From: Shimia sp051201625
GTDB lineage: Bacteria; Pseudomonadota; Alphaproteobacteria; Rhodobacterales; Rhodobacteraceae
Length of the DNA stretch: 64,000 bases
Direction of reading: 5' to 3'
NCBI RefSeq assembly: GCF_051201625.1
Contig: NZ_CP179203.1
Location: 1,178,001-1,242,000 of the forward strand
Part shown: piece by piece, positions 7,511 through 16,467 of the stretch
How the letters are laid out: every line of letters begins with the position of its first letter
Numbering within the stretch: the first letter of the stretch is position 1
Made by a program: the position numbers and the translations under genes
The notes under the pieces: generated by a model
Seen by the model: the letters and a program-made list of their open reading frames with translations, nothing else
The model's database searches: none
What the model was told of the DNA's origin: nothing

Positions 7511-10468
7511 TCAATTTCCTTCCATGGAAAGCGCGGCATCCACCAGCGCTTCTTGTTGTGCTTTGTGCTGGCTTGCTAGCCCGGTTGCAGGCGAGGCAGA
7601 GGCAGGGCGGCCGGCATAAACCGGACGAGTGTGTTTTGCCTTAATCAGTGTGAGCGCCCACTCAATATTGGGCTCGATAAAGGACCACGCTCCTTGATTC
7701 TTTGGTTCTTCCTGGCACCAGATCATTTCGGCATTTTTGAAACGCGAAAGTTCTGTCACCATAGATTTCGCTGGGAACGGATAGAACTGTTCGATCCGCA
7801 TCAGGTAAACATCATTGATACCGCGATCATCACGTTCTTCAAGAAGGTCGTAATAAACTTTGCCAGAGCACATGACTAAGCGTCTTATTTTGTCGTCTTC
7901 AACTAATTTGGTGTCAGAATGGCCTTTTTGAGCATCATCCCAGAGCACACGGTGGAAGCTACTGCCTGTAATGAAATCAGCGACGTCGCTGATGCAGAGT
8001 CTGTGACGCAGCAGTGACTTCGGTGTCATCAGTATTAGAGGCTTACGGAAGGTTCGGTGCAGTTGGCGACGCAGGATATGGAAGTAATTAGCTGGCGTGG
8101 TACAGTTAGCCACGATCCAGTTGTCGCCACCACACATCTGCAGAAACCGTTCCAAACGCGCTGAAGAATGTTCTGGCCCTTGGCCTTCGAAGCCATGTGG
8201 CAACAAGCAAACAAGTCCAGACATGCGTAGCCATTTGCTTTCGCCCGAACTGATAAACTGATCAAACATAATTTGAGCACCGTTTGCGAAATCGCCAAAC
8301 TGAGCTTCCCAAAGTGTCAACGCATTTGGTTCGGCGAGTGAGTATCCATATTCGAACCCGCTGACTGCGTATTCGGAAAGAGCCGAGTCGATCACGTCGT
8401 ATTGTTTTTGCCCTGAACGTATGTGATTGAGTGGAAAATAGCGTTCTTCTGTATCTTGGTTTATGATACCGGAGTGGCGTTGGCTAAAAGTGCCGCGCGT
8501 CGCATCCTGACCCGCAAGGCGGACGGGAAATCCCTCAGTGATGAGCGAACCAAATGCCATTGACTCGGCGGTTGCCCAGTCAAATTCGGTGCCTGAGGAG
8601 AACATTTTAGCCCTTGTGCCAAGTAGTCGCGCTACGGTTTTGTGAACTGAAAAACCATCAGGCAATGTCGTCAGTGCGTTACCGATTTCAGCAAGAGTTT
8701 CTGGCTTAATCGATGTTTGGCCGCGCTGGTAATCCTCATCTTGCTTGTCTAGGTGGGACCAGCGTCCGTCGAGCCAATCGGCCTTATTGGGCTTATAATT
8801 TTTTCCCGCCTCAAACTCCTCGTTTAGCCGCGCCTGAAATGCAGCTTTCATGTCTTCGATTTCGCCCTCGGGTATCAAGCCGTCGTTCACCAACCGTTCA
8901 GTGTAGAGCGACAGAGTGGTTTTATGCCCTTTTATTTTCTTGTACATAATCGGGTTCGTGAACATCGGCTCGTCACCCTCATTGTGACCAAAGCGGCGAT
9001 AGCAAAAAATGTCGATCACAACGTCCTTGCCAAATTTCTGACGAAACTCTGTAGCCACCTTTGCAGCATGCACAACGGCTTCTGGGTCGTCGCCATTGAC
9101 GTGAAAGATGGGTGCTTCAACAACCAACGCATTATCAGTAGGGTACGGCGAAGAGCGTGAGAAATGTGGTGCTGTCGTGAACCCGATCTGGTTGTTGACC
9201 ACGATATGCATCGTACCACCAGTCCTATGACCTCGCAGACCCGACAGCGCAAAGCACTCGGCTACGACGCCTTGCCCGGCGAAGGCGGCGTCACCATGCA
9301 GTAGGACCGGCATAACGCTGGTTCGGGAGACATCGTCGCGCTGATCCTGTTTTGCGCGAACTTTGCCCAAAACGACTGGGTTGACGGCCTCGAGGTGGGA
9401 AGGGTTGGCAGTAAGCGACAAGTGAACCATATTGCCGTCGAACTGTCTGTCGGATGATGCTCCAAGATGGTACTTCACATCACCTGAGCCATCGACGTCT
9501 TCGGGTTTAAAGCTGCCGCCTTGGAATTCGTTAAAGATCGCCTTGTAAGGTTTGGCCATTACATTAGCCAGAACGGACAGGCGACCGCGGTGGGGCATGC
9601 CTATAACGATCTCCTTTACGCCCAAGCTGCCGCCTCGTTTAATGACTTGCTCCATAGCTGGGATCAAGGATTCGCCACCATCCAGACCAAATCGTTTGGT
9701 GCCCATGTATTTGACATGCAAAAACTTCTCGAAGCCCTCGGCCTCGACCAACTTATTCAGGATTGCTTTGCGGCCTTCACGGGTAAAACGAATTTCCTTG
9801 TCGTAGCCCTCAATCCGCTCTTTAAGCCAGCCAGCCTCCTCTGGGTTAGAGATATGCATATACTGTAACGCGAAGGTCCCGCAGTAAGTACGTTTTACTA
9901 TTTCCATGATTTGGCGCATTGTGGCGATGTCAAGGCCAAGAACCTTATCAATGAAAATTGGCCGATCCATGTCGGCTTCCAAGAACCCATAAGACTGTGG
10001 ATTCAGCTCGGGGTGCTGGGAGTCGTCCCTCATACCCAGTGGATCAACATTGGCGGCTAGGTGACCTCTAATACGATAAGCGCGGATGATCATGAGTGCA
10101 CGTATTGAGTCTAACACGGATCGCTTTATCGCATCATCGGTGACTTCTACGCCATTTTCCGCGGCCTTGACCTTGATCTTTTCACCGGCAGCGGCGATCT
10201 CGGGCGCCGACCAGTCACCAGTAAGCGAAGCGGTCAGATCATCAGCCGGCATCGGTGGCCAGTCTGCGCGTGCCCAGCTAGGGCCGGTAGCTTTTGCTTT
10301 GATGTCAAGATCTGCATCGCCTAGCTGTAGAAAAAAATCACTCCAAACTTTGTCTACAGCAGATGGATCTGTTGCGTAGCGAGCGTATAACTGTTCGAGA
10401 TATTCAGCATTGTGCCCCTGCATAAATGAGGAGGCGTGAAGAATGTCGTTGGATGATTGATCGGTCAT
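7511..10468 (-). CDS. sucA: 2-oxoglutarate dehydrogenase E1 component
   Basis: 985 residues, full length for a thiamine-diphosphate E1o. The N-terminal E2-contact segment (SSFMQGHNAEYLEQLYARY) is present. The ThDP region includes GMPHRGRLSVLANV, the GDAAFAGQGVVAE block and NNQIGFTT. The pyrimidine-domain motif SSARLERFLQ and the C-terminal QEEPKNQGAW are both present. It decarboxylates 2-oxoglutarate and passes succinyl to SucB. GAGG precedes the ATG at a suitable distance. It lies between sucD and sucB in the TCA cluster. Confidence 0.96.
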   Translation of the reverse strand: MTDQSSNDILHASSFMQGHNAEYLEQLYARYATDPSAVDKVWSDFFLQLGDADLDIKAKATGPSWARADWPPMPADDLTASLTGDWSAPEIAAAGEKIKVKAAENGVEVTDDAIKRSVLDSIRALMIIRAYRIRGHLAANVDPLGMRDDSQHPELNPQSYGFLEADMDRPIFIDKVLGLDIATMRQIMEIVKRTYCGTFALQYMHISNPEEAGWLKERIEGYDKEIRFTREGRKAILNKLVEAEGFEKFLHVKYMGTKRFGLDGGESLIPAMEQVIKRGGSLGVKEIVIGMPHRGRLSVLANVMAKPYKAIFNEFQGGSFKPEDVDGSGDVKYHLGASSDRQFDGNMVHLSLTANPSHLEAVNPVVLGKVRAKQDQRDDVSRTSVMPVLLHGDAAFAGQGVVAECFALSGLRGHRTGGTMHIVVNNQIGFTTAPHFSRSSPYPTDNALVVEAPIFHVNGDDPEAVVHAAKVATEFRQKFGKDVVIDIFCYRRFGHNEGDEPMFTNPIMYKKIKGHKTTLSLYTERLVNDGLIPEGEIEDMKAAFQARLNEEFEAGKNYKPNKADWLDGRWSHLDKQDEDYQRGQTSIKPETLAEIGNALTTLPDGFSVHKTVARLLGTRAKMFSSGTEFDWATAESMAFGSLITEGFPVRLAGQDATRGTFSQRHSGIINQDTEERYFPLNHIRSGQKQYDVIDSALSEYAVSGFEYGYSLAEPNALTLWEAQFGDFANGAQIMFDQFISSGESKWLRMSGLVCLLPHGFEGQGPEHSSARLERFLQMCGGDNWIVANCTTPANYFHILRRQLHRTFRKPLILMTPKSLLRHRLCISDVADFITGSSFHRVLWDDAQKGHSDTKLVEDDKIRRLVMCSGKVYYDLLEERDDRGINDVYLMRIEQFYPFPAKSMVTELSRFKNAEMIWCQEEPKNQGAWSFIEPNIEWALTLIKAKHTRPVYAGRPASASPATGLASQHKAQQEALVDAALSMEGN

Positions 10469-10810
10469 TGCATTATCCTCAGTTCGGCTATCCTGCTCAG
10501 ATGAATTTGGTACACAGCCTTTGCGTTCCCACCTTTATTTTTAAATACCAAGGCTTGAATCCGCTGCGTGAATGGATGCGAAAATTTGCGGACTTCAAAA
10601 ATAAAATTTTGCATTTTTTTCATTTTAAGGGTCGGTGATGATCAAGTTCGGTTGTGATTTTTCGTATTTAGCGACTAACAGTTTGATGTATTGATAAAGT
10701 GCATCCGCCCTGTTGCATGTCACCACACTTGCCTACCATGTAGGTGGTCCTTGTGCGGACACGAAGCTCCACTCCTCCAGAATTCTCCCAAACGGGTAAA
10801 GAGGATCACA
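10469..10810. other. sucD-sucA intergenic region, 342 bases
   Basis: No credible gene. The stretch holds AT-rich runs near 10600-10625 and a short dyad CCTAC-cat-GTAGG around 10733-10745. The distance suggests that sucA may have its own promoter, but I cannot point to convincing -35/-10 boxes. Confidence 0.5.
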
Positions 10811-11692
10811 TTATCCAATTGCTTTTAGAACAGCTTCGCCGAGACCTGCGGGACTTTCAGCGACAACAATGCCAGCCTCTTTCATCGCTTCAATCTTGTC
10901 TTCCGCACCGCCCTTGCCGCCGGCAACAATCGCACCGGCATGGCCCATGCGTCGACCTGGAGGGGCTGTACGACCCGCAATAAAACCTGCTGTTGGTTTC
11001 CAGCGACCCTTTTTGCGTTCTTTGGCAAGGAATTCGGCTGCTTCCTCCTCCGCCACACCACCAATTTCACCAATCATAATAATTGATTGTGTTTCTTCAT
11101 CATCAAGGAACATGTCAAGTATGTCGATGTGTTCGGTGCCTTTGATTGGATCTCCTCCGATGCCAACCGCAGTTGATTGACCAAGACCGATGTCAGCAGT
11201 TTGCTTCACTGCCTCGTATGTCAGTGTTCCCGAGCGGGAGACGACACCAACGGAACCACGCTTGTGAATGTGCCCGGGCATAATGCCTATTTTACAAGCA
11301 TTGGGCGTGATGACACCAGGACAGTTGGGGCCAATCAGGCGGCTTTTAGAATTTTCCAGCGCGCGCTTTACTTTCATCATGTCCAGCACTGGGATGCCTT
11401 CGGTAATGCAGACAATTAACTCCATTTCGGCGTCGATAGCCTCTAGGATTGAATCGGCAGCAAATGGGGGTGGCACATATATGACGCTGGCATTAGCCTC
11501 AGTTTTTGCTCGGGCTTCGTGTACCGAGTTGAATACTGGAAGATCCAAATGCGTCATACCGCCTTTGCTAGGTGTTACGCCACCAACCATATTGGTTCCA
11601 TACGCAATTGCCTGCTCAGAGTGGAAAGTGCCTTGTGAGCCTGTGAAGCCCTGACAAATTACTTTGGTATTTTCATCTACGAGAATGGCCAT
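10811..11692 (-). CDS. sucD: succinyl-CoA synthetase, alpha subunit
   Basis: 293 residues from the ATG at 11690-11692, chosen because the product then begins MAILVDENTKVICQGFTG as in the family and AAGGAA sits just upstream. A longer in-frame start at 11821 adds 43 residues unlike any SucD. The CoA-binding GFTGSQGTFH segment, the RLIGPNCPGVI block and the active-site phosphohistidine region GHAGAIVAGGKGGAEDK are visible. It makes succinate and ATP or GTP from succinyl-CoA with SucC. It follows sucC after a 317-base spacer, longer than usual for this pair. Confidence 0.94.
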   Translation of the reverse strand: MAILVDENTKVICQGFTGSQGTFHSEQAIAYGTNMVGGVTPSKGGMTHLDLPVFNSVHEARAKTEANASVIYVPPPFAADSILEAIDAEMELIVCITEGIPVLDMMKVKRALENSKSRLIGPNCPGVITPNACKIGIMPGHIHKRGSVGVVSRSGTLTYEAVKQTADIGLGQSTAVGIGGDPIKGTEHIDILDMFLDDEETQSIIMIGEIGGVAEEEAAEFLAKERKKGRWKPTAGFIAGRTAPPGRRMGHAGAIVAGGKGGAEDKIEAMKEAGIVVAESPAGLGEAVLKAIG

Positions 11693-12009
11693 ATTGGCTT
11701 TCCTTGTGTTGTTTCGCGCTACGATCAGCGCAGGTATTGTTCTAGGTCCGAAGAAACGTGCGAGCGGTTTGATACTCAAACCCATGTTCCCTTGGCAGCG
11801 AAGTGGTCTGTAACAGTTCACCGCTAAGGTTGTTCCGGTAAGCCCTCAAATGCGAAAATAGGGTGGCTCATTCTGATCATTAATTTTTACTGGAGCTTGG
11901 CCTGACCAGAGATGTGGCTTGACGGGTCATCCTTTCAAAATTGATCTTTTGTGAACGATCGCTAACACGCTTAATCTGGTAGGCTCCTTGGTAAATCTGG
12001 CCTCCCACT
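11693..12009. other. sucC-sucD spacer, 317 bases
   Basis: Nothing recognised. The stretch has no good ribosome site, hairpin or family match. It is unusually long for a pair that is normally tightly coupled. Confidence 0.45.
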
Positions 12010-13203
12010 TCAACCTTTCACCGCTTTCACGATTTTGTTGGCGCCATCACTCAGATTGTCTGCCGCGATTACGTCAACATCAGAATTGTTGATGATATCC
12101 TTGCCTGCTTCGACGTTAGTACCTTCTAAGCGAACCACTAAGGGGACCTGAAGACCAACCTCTTTAACTGCGGCAACCACACCTTCAGCGATTACATCAC
12201 AGCGCATGATACCGCCAAAAATGTTCACTAAAATGCCCTTGACGTTCGGGTCTGACGTGATGATTTTAAAAGCCTCAGTAACTTTTTCCTTTGTAGCGCC
12301 GCCACCCACATCGAGAAAGTTTGCAGGCTCGGCACCATACAGTTTAATGATGTCCATTGTCGCCATGGCCAACCCTGCGCCGTTTACCATGCATCCAATT
12401 TCGCCATCTAGCGCTATATAATTTAGGTCGTATTTAGATGCCTCTAATTCTTTAGAGTCTTCTTCAGTTGTATCCCGCAGTTCGGCAATATCGGGGTGCC
12501 GATAGACGGCGTTTCCATCAAAACCTATTTTTGCATCAAGTACTTTTAACTCACCATTGTCGGCAACGATTAGAGGGTTGATTTCGAGCATCTCCATATC
12601 TTTTTCAATGAATGCTTGATACAGTTGCCCCATCAACTTCACGCATTGCTTTACTTGCGCGCCTTTCAAGTCCAGAGAAAATGCGACGCGTCGACCGTGA
12701 TAAGCCTGATAGCCTGTAGCGGGATCTACGCTGAAAGATAAAATTTTCTCTGGTGTTTTGGCGGCGACTTCTTCGATATCCATGCCGCCTTCGGTTGAGC
12801 AGACAAAAGATACGCGCGACGTTTGCCGGTCGACTAATAGGGCCAAGTACAGTTCGCGCTCGATGCCCGACCCTGCTTCGATATATATCCTATTAACTTG
12901 CTTGCCGGCCGGTCCAGTTTGATGCGTCACAAGTGTGCGCCCGAGCATCTTTTTAGCTTCCTCGGCAGCTTCCTCAACCGATTTGGTTAGTCGTACGCCA
13001 CCTTTTTCACCGGCGTCTATCTCCTTAAACTTTCCTTTACCGCGTCCACCAGCGTGGATTTGTGCTTTGACAACCCAGAGTGGGCCATCCAACTCGCCAG
13101 CGGCTGTCTTGGCATCCTCGGCCTTCGTGACTGGGCGACCTTCGGAAACTGGGGCGCCGTAAGAGCGAAGTAAAGCTTTCGCTTGATATTCGTGGATGTT
13201 CAT
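12010..13203 (-). CDS. sucC: succinyl-CoA synthetase, beta subunit
   Basis: 397 residues, standard size. The N-terminal ATP-grasp domain starts MNIHEYQAKALLRSYGAPVS, the nucleotide-binding KAQIHAGGRGKGKFKE block is present, EINPLIV carries the Mg-binding Glu/Asn, and the C-terminal ligase domain has GLAMATMDIIKLYG and VNIFGGIMRCDVIA. It acts with SucD in the TCA cycle. Its upstream region carries two TGTGATCACA-type palindromes (13299-13329), suggesting that the sucCDAB-lpd series is controlled from here. Confidence 0.95.
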   Translation of the reverse strand: MNIHEYQAKALLRSYGAPVSEGRPVTKAEDAKTAAGELDGPLWVVKAQIHAGGRGKGKFKEIDAGEKGGVRLTKSVEEAAEEAKKMLGRTLVTHQTGPAGKQVNRIYIEAGSGIERELYLALLVDRQTSRVSFVCSTEGGMDIEEVAAKTPEKILSFSVDPATGYQAYHGRRVAFSLDLKGAQVKQCVKLMGQLYQAFIEKDMEMLEINPLIVADNGELKVLDAKIGFDGNAVYRHPDIAELRDTTEEDSKELEASKYDLNYIALDGEIGCMVNGAGLAMATMDIIKLYGAEPANFLDVGGGATKEKVTEAFKIITSDPNVKGILVNIFGGIMRCDVIAEGVVAAVKEVGLQVPLVVRLEGTNVEAGKDIINNSDVDVIAADNLSDGANKIVKAVKG

Positions 13204-13298
13204 AAAGCTGTTCCATCTTGCTGCGATCGAACGACCAATGCCATATCAAGAACATGTTTTTAAGTGTTTTTTGAAATAGAAGGCAACTTTTTATGGTT

Positions 13299-13329
13299 TG
13301 TGATCACAGCAATAAAAATCGTGATCACA
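13299..13329. promoter_or_regulatory. paired palindromic operator candidate upstream of sucC
   Basis: TGTGATCACA at 13299-13308 and CGTGATCACA at 13320-13329, centres 21 bases apart, about two helical turns. They lie roughly 100-125 bases upstream of the sucC start. The same paired arrangement occurs upstream of sdhC. A dimeric regulator binding cooperatively is the natural reading; which family is not shown by the sequence. Confidence 0.6.
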
Positions 13330-13589
13330 AATTTAAAATATTCTTATTAGAAAGTGGTCGAATTGCGCATCTTCTTCAAAATATTAACGCAAGTAGGGTG
13401 AGTCGGAGAGGCGTGGACGCGTAAAATTTAAGCTTGCGTTACTGGTTGTGTGACGTGTCACGCGTGAATGCTTTGCGGTGCATGCCATTCGTTAAGTGCA
13501 ACTGAGTATGACTAAGGCTTCACTCATAAAGTGAATGCATCTTTCAAACCGCCCGAAATTTTTGCAATCTGAAACACTTTGCGATAGCA

Positions 13590-13634
13590 ATTTAAAAATC
13601 GATAAAAGCCCAATGTTTCAGGGGCTTTTATCGA
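13590..13634 (-). terminator. rho-independent terminator of mdh
   Basis: A perfect 13-base inverted repeat, tcgataaaagccc (13599-13611) and gggcttttatcga (13622-13634), with a 10-base loop. Read on the minus strand it is followed directly by TTTTTAAATT. It starts 13 bases after the mdh stop codon. Confidence 0.8.
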
Positions 13635-13646
13635 CCACAGAGCTGA

Positions 13647-14606
13647 TTATAGTGAGCTGTCTATTCCCTTACAGGCAGTCATCAGGCCTTGAACTGCCTT
13701 TACCGAAGTATCAAACCCATCCTGTTCTTTTTTATTTAGCTTTATGTTAACAATCCGCTCAATCCCGCCGGCACCAATTACGGTTGGTACGCCGACATAC
13801 ATGTCTTTCACTCCGAGATCGCCGTCGCAATAAGCGGCGCAAGGCAGGACCCGCTTTTGATCTTTTAAGTACGCTTCAGCCATTTCTATAGCTGAGGCTG
13901 CTGGAGCGTAAAATGCGGAGCCAGTTTTAAGCAGCCCAACAATTTCTGCGCCGCCGTCGCGCGTGCGCTGCACAATAGCATCTATCTTTTCCTGTGTTGT
14001 CCACCCCATACTAATCAAGTCTGGTAGCGGTATGCCGGCGACCGTCGAATAGCGCACAGACGGCACCATAGTATCGCCGTGTCCACCTAAAACAAAAGCT
14101 GTCACGTCGCGCATCGATACGTTAAACTCTTCGGCTAGAAAATGGCGGAACCGAGCTGAGTCCAAAACACCAGCCATGCCGCATACTTTTTGTGTCGGGA
14201 GACCTGAGAATTTTTGCAATGCCCAAACCATCGCGTCTAGCGGGTTTGTGATACAAATCACAAAGGCGTTCGGAGCGTGTGCAGAGATGCCTTCGCCAAC
14301 GGACTTCATTACCTTTAAGTTGATGCCCAAAAGATCATCGCGGCTCATGCCTGGTTTGCGAGCAACGCCGGCAGTTACGATGCAAATGTCGGCGCCAGCG
14401 ATATCGGCATAATCGCTCGTACCTGCCATGGCGGCATCGATTTTCTCAACGGGTCCGCCCTCTGCGATATCAAGCGCTTTGCCTTGTGGCAGGCCGTCGG
14501 CAATGTCGAAAAGTACAACATCGCCCAGCTCTTTTATGGCTGCGAGATGGGCCAGTGTGCCGCCAATGTTGCCTGCGCCGATAAGGGCGATCTTTGGTCT
14601 AGCCAT
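13647..14606 (-). CDS. mdh: malate dehydrogenase
   Basis: 319 residues of the LDH-like malate dehydrogenase type common in Alphaproteobacteria. The NAD-binding glycine motif GAGNIGG is at residues 11-17, substrate arginines lie in VARKPGMSRDDLL, CITNPLDAMVW is present, and the catalytic histidine is in VLGGHGDTMVP. It oxidises malate to oxaloacetate. A strong GGAGG precedes the ATG, and its own terminator separates it from sucC. It is divergent from mcl2, so malate formed by Mcl2 is the substrate of its neighbour. Confidence 0.96.
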   Translation of the reverse strand: MARPKIALIGAGNIGGTLAHLAAIKELGDVVLFDIADGLPQGKALDIAEGGPVEKIDAAMAGTSDYADIAGADICIVTAGVARKPGMSRDDLLGINLKVMKSVGEGISAHAPNAFVICITNPLDAMVWALQKFSGLPTQKVCGMAGVLDSARFRHFLAEEFNVSMRDVTAFVLGGHGDTMVPSVRYSTVAGIPLPDLISMGWTTQEKIDAIVQRTRDGGAEIVGLLKTGSAFYAPAASAIEMAEAYLKDQKRVLPCAAYCDGDLGVKDMYVGVPTVIGAGGIERIVNIKLNKKEQDGFDTSVKAVQGLMTACKGIDSSL

Positions 14607-14821
14607 AGGATATCCTCCGGTCCGGTTTAATTGTCGAGCGTGGCATATGGTGAAATAGTTGAATTAGCAAGTGTTTGCAGGCGCGGCATAGCGGAGCAGT
14701 GCTAAAAGCACGGGATTGATTTACTGCCTTCACATTTGACTGGATTTCTCATGGCAATTCTCTGCTTGCAGTTTTCACGAAAAAATGGCCCATTTCGCGC
14801 AATTTTATTTCGGAGTGTCTC

Positions 14822-15676
14822 ATGAAGCATCGCGCACGACCTTATCGCTCGGTCTTGTATATTCCCGGATCTCGTGATCGGGCCTTGGACAAGGCTCGAA
14901 ACTTGCCAGTTGATGCGATTATTTTTGACTTAGAAGACGCGGTGGCACCAGATGAAAAGGAAAACGCCCGCGCGACTTTGCAAGCTGCGTTGGCAAAGGG
15001 AGGTTATGGAAACCGCTATAAAATCGTAAGAATCAACGGATTTGAAACCCGTTGGGGGCAAGAGGACGCGAAGGCAGTTGAGAAGATGGACTGCGATGCG
15101 GTGTTGATACCCAAGGTTGAAACCGCGGCTCAGTTGGATGACTTGGCGAAGGTGATATCCCTAAAACCACTGTGGGCTATGATGGAAACACCACGAGGCA
15201 TGCTGAGTGCGCAGGAAATTGCAGCGCACCCGCGATTGGCTGGTTTCGTCATGGGAACGAATGACTTGGCAAAAGAAATGCAAACAAGGTTCCGACCAGA
15301 TAGACTTCCAATGATGGCTGGGCTGGGCCTATGCATGTTGGCGGCAAAGGCCGAGGACATTGTAATCATCGACGGTGTGTACAACGCATTCAAGGATACT
15401 GATGGTCTACGTGGCGAGTGTGATCAGGGCCGCGACATGGGCTTCGACGGGAAAACACTGATTCATCCATCGCAAGTGGAGGTGGCAAATGAAGCCTTTG
15501 CGCCGTCAAAGGTTGAAATTGACCTCGCACGCCGACAAATTTTGGCATTTGAAGATGTTGAAGCCAAAGGGCAGGGAGTTGCTGTTGTTGACGGCAAAAT
15601 AGTTGAAAACCTGCACGTGGTAACTGCCAGAGAAATTTTGAGAAAAGCGGAAGAAATTTTGGCGTTAAAAGAGTGA
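14822..15676 (+). CDS. mcl2: (3S)-malyl-CoA thioesterase (HpcH/HpaI-type CoA ester lyase family)
   Basis: 284 residues of the CitE/HpcH aldolase family: RSVLYIPGSRDRALDKA at the start, FDLEDAVAPDEKE with metal-binding acidic residues, the RING motif with IRVNG-like VRINGFET, PKVETAAQL, and METPRGML. Among the two paralogues known from Rhodobacter sphaeroides, length and position (between mdh and mch) match Mcl2, which hydrolyses (3S)-malyl-CoA to malate and CoA, rather than the lyase Mcl1. GGAG lies upstream of the ATG. The function is inferred from family and context; a lyase activity cannot be excluded by eye. Confidence 0.82.
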   Translation: MKHRARPYRSVLYIPGSRDRALDKARNLPVDAIIFDLEDAVAPDEKENARATLQAALAKGGYGNRYKIVRINGFETRWGQEDAKAVEKMDCDAVLIPKVETAAQLDDLAKVISLKPLWAMMETPRGMLSAQEIAAHPRLAGFVMGTNDLAKEMQTRFRPDRLPMMAGLGLCMLAAKAEDIVIIDGVYNAFKDTDGLRGECDQGRDMGFDGKTLIHPSQVEVANEAFAPSKVEIDLARRQILAFEDVEAKGQGVAVVDGKIVENLHVVTAREILRKAEEILALKE

Positions 15677-15710
15677 CGCGAAGGTTAAATTAATCGAACG
15701 GGAGAACGAA

Positions 15711-16259
15711 ATGACACTTGTGATTTTGGGAGTTTTGTTGTGGGTGGTGGCTCATTTTTTCAAACGTGTGGCTCCCGAGGCCCGCGCTCAACTCGGGGGT
15801 AACGGCAAGGCAATCATTGCTGGGGTGCTGTTTCTAAGTATTCTTTTGATGATATTTGGCTACCGAGGAGCCGATTTTATTGAAGTGTACTCACCGCCAA
15901 GTTGGGGTCTTCATTTAAATAACCTGCTCATGGTATTTGCTGTGATCCTAATGGGATTAGGGAAATCCAAAAGCCGGTTAAACGGCCTAACGCGCCATCC
16001 AATGTTGGTTGGTGTAAAGGTTTGGGCGATAGCGCACCTGCTCGTAAATGGGGATTTGGCTTCTATCATACTTTTCGGCGGTTTGTTTGTATGGGCAATA
16101 TTACAAATTATTTTAATAAATCGTGCTGAGCCGGTGTGGACAAAACCCAAAATCGGTAACTTGGCTGGTGATATGATGCTCCTCGTCATATCTGTCGCCG
16201 TCTTCACGGTTCTTGTGACGGTACATTACTTGCTCGGTTATCCTGTTTTTCCGGGGTAA
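15711..16259 (+). CDS. NnrU family membrane protein
   Basis: 182 residues with about five membrane helices (approximately 1-14, 26-45, 62-83, 100-130, 150-175). It starts MTLVILGVLLWVVAHFFKR as in NnrU proteins and carries RLNGLTRHPMLVGVKVWAIAH, the His-rich core shared with the isoprenylcysteine methyltransferase-like/NnrU fold. NnrU was first linked to nitric-oxide metabolism, but no denitrification gene is present here. It sits between mcl2 and mch with short spacers, as part of this operon. The role here is unknown. Confidence 0.82.
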   Translation: MTLVILGVLLWVVAHFFKRVAPEARAQLGGNGKAIIAGVLFLSILLMIFGYRGADFIEVYSPPSWGLHLNNLLMVFAVILMGLGKSKSRLNGLTRHPMLVGVKVWAIAHLLVNGDLASIILFGGLFVWAILQIILINRAEPVWTKPKIGNLAGDMMLLVISVAVFTVLVTVHYLLGYPVFPG

Positions 16260-16263
16260 CGTT

Positions 16264-16467
16264 ATGAAGCTTTATCGTTTTTTGACTGAAGACGACACAT
16301 CTGCCTTTTGTCACGCAGTAACTGATGCTCTCAACAAAGGTTGGGAGCTTTATGGCAGTCCGACCAAAACCTTTTGTCAGGCGACAGGTGTTGTGCGCTG
16401 TGGCCAAGCTGTGGTGAAAGAGGTAGCGGGAACGTATAACCCGGAAATCAAGCTTGGAGAGCAATAA
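16264..16467 (+). CDS. DUF1737 domain small protein
   Basis: 67 residues. MKLYRFLTEDDTSAFCHAVTDALNKGWELYGSP fits the DUF1737 signature of tyrosine-leading start, a helix and GWELYGSP. It starts 4 bases after the nnrU-like stop, and the stop TAA is directly followed by the mch ATG, so the three are co-translated. No function is known for the domain. Confidence 0.8.
   Translation: MKLYRFLTEDDTSAFCHAVTDALNKGWELYGSPTKTFCQATGVVRCGQAVVKEVAGTYNPEIKLGEQ

Larger units (their letters stand above)
13204..13646. other. mdh-sucC intergenic region, 443 bases
   Basis: Holds the mdh terminator (13590-13634) and the paired palindromes upstream of sucC (13299-13329). The rest shows no gene. Confidence 0.6.

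Noticed and set aside
6879..7619. Long plus-strand open frame antisense to sucB and the end of sucA
   Set aside because: It mirrors the repetitive lipoyl/linker coding of sucB, has no ribosome site and resembles no family; it is a shadow of the real gene.
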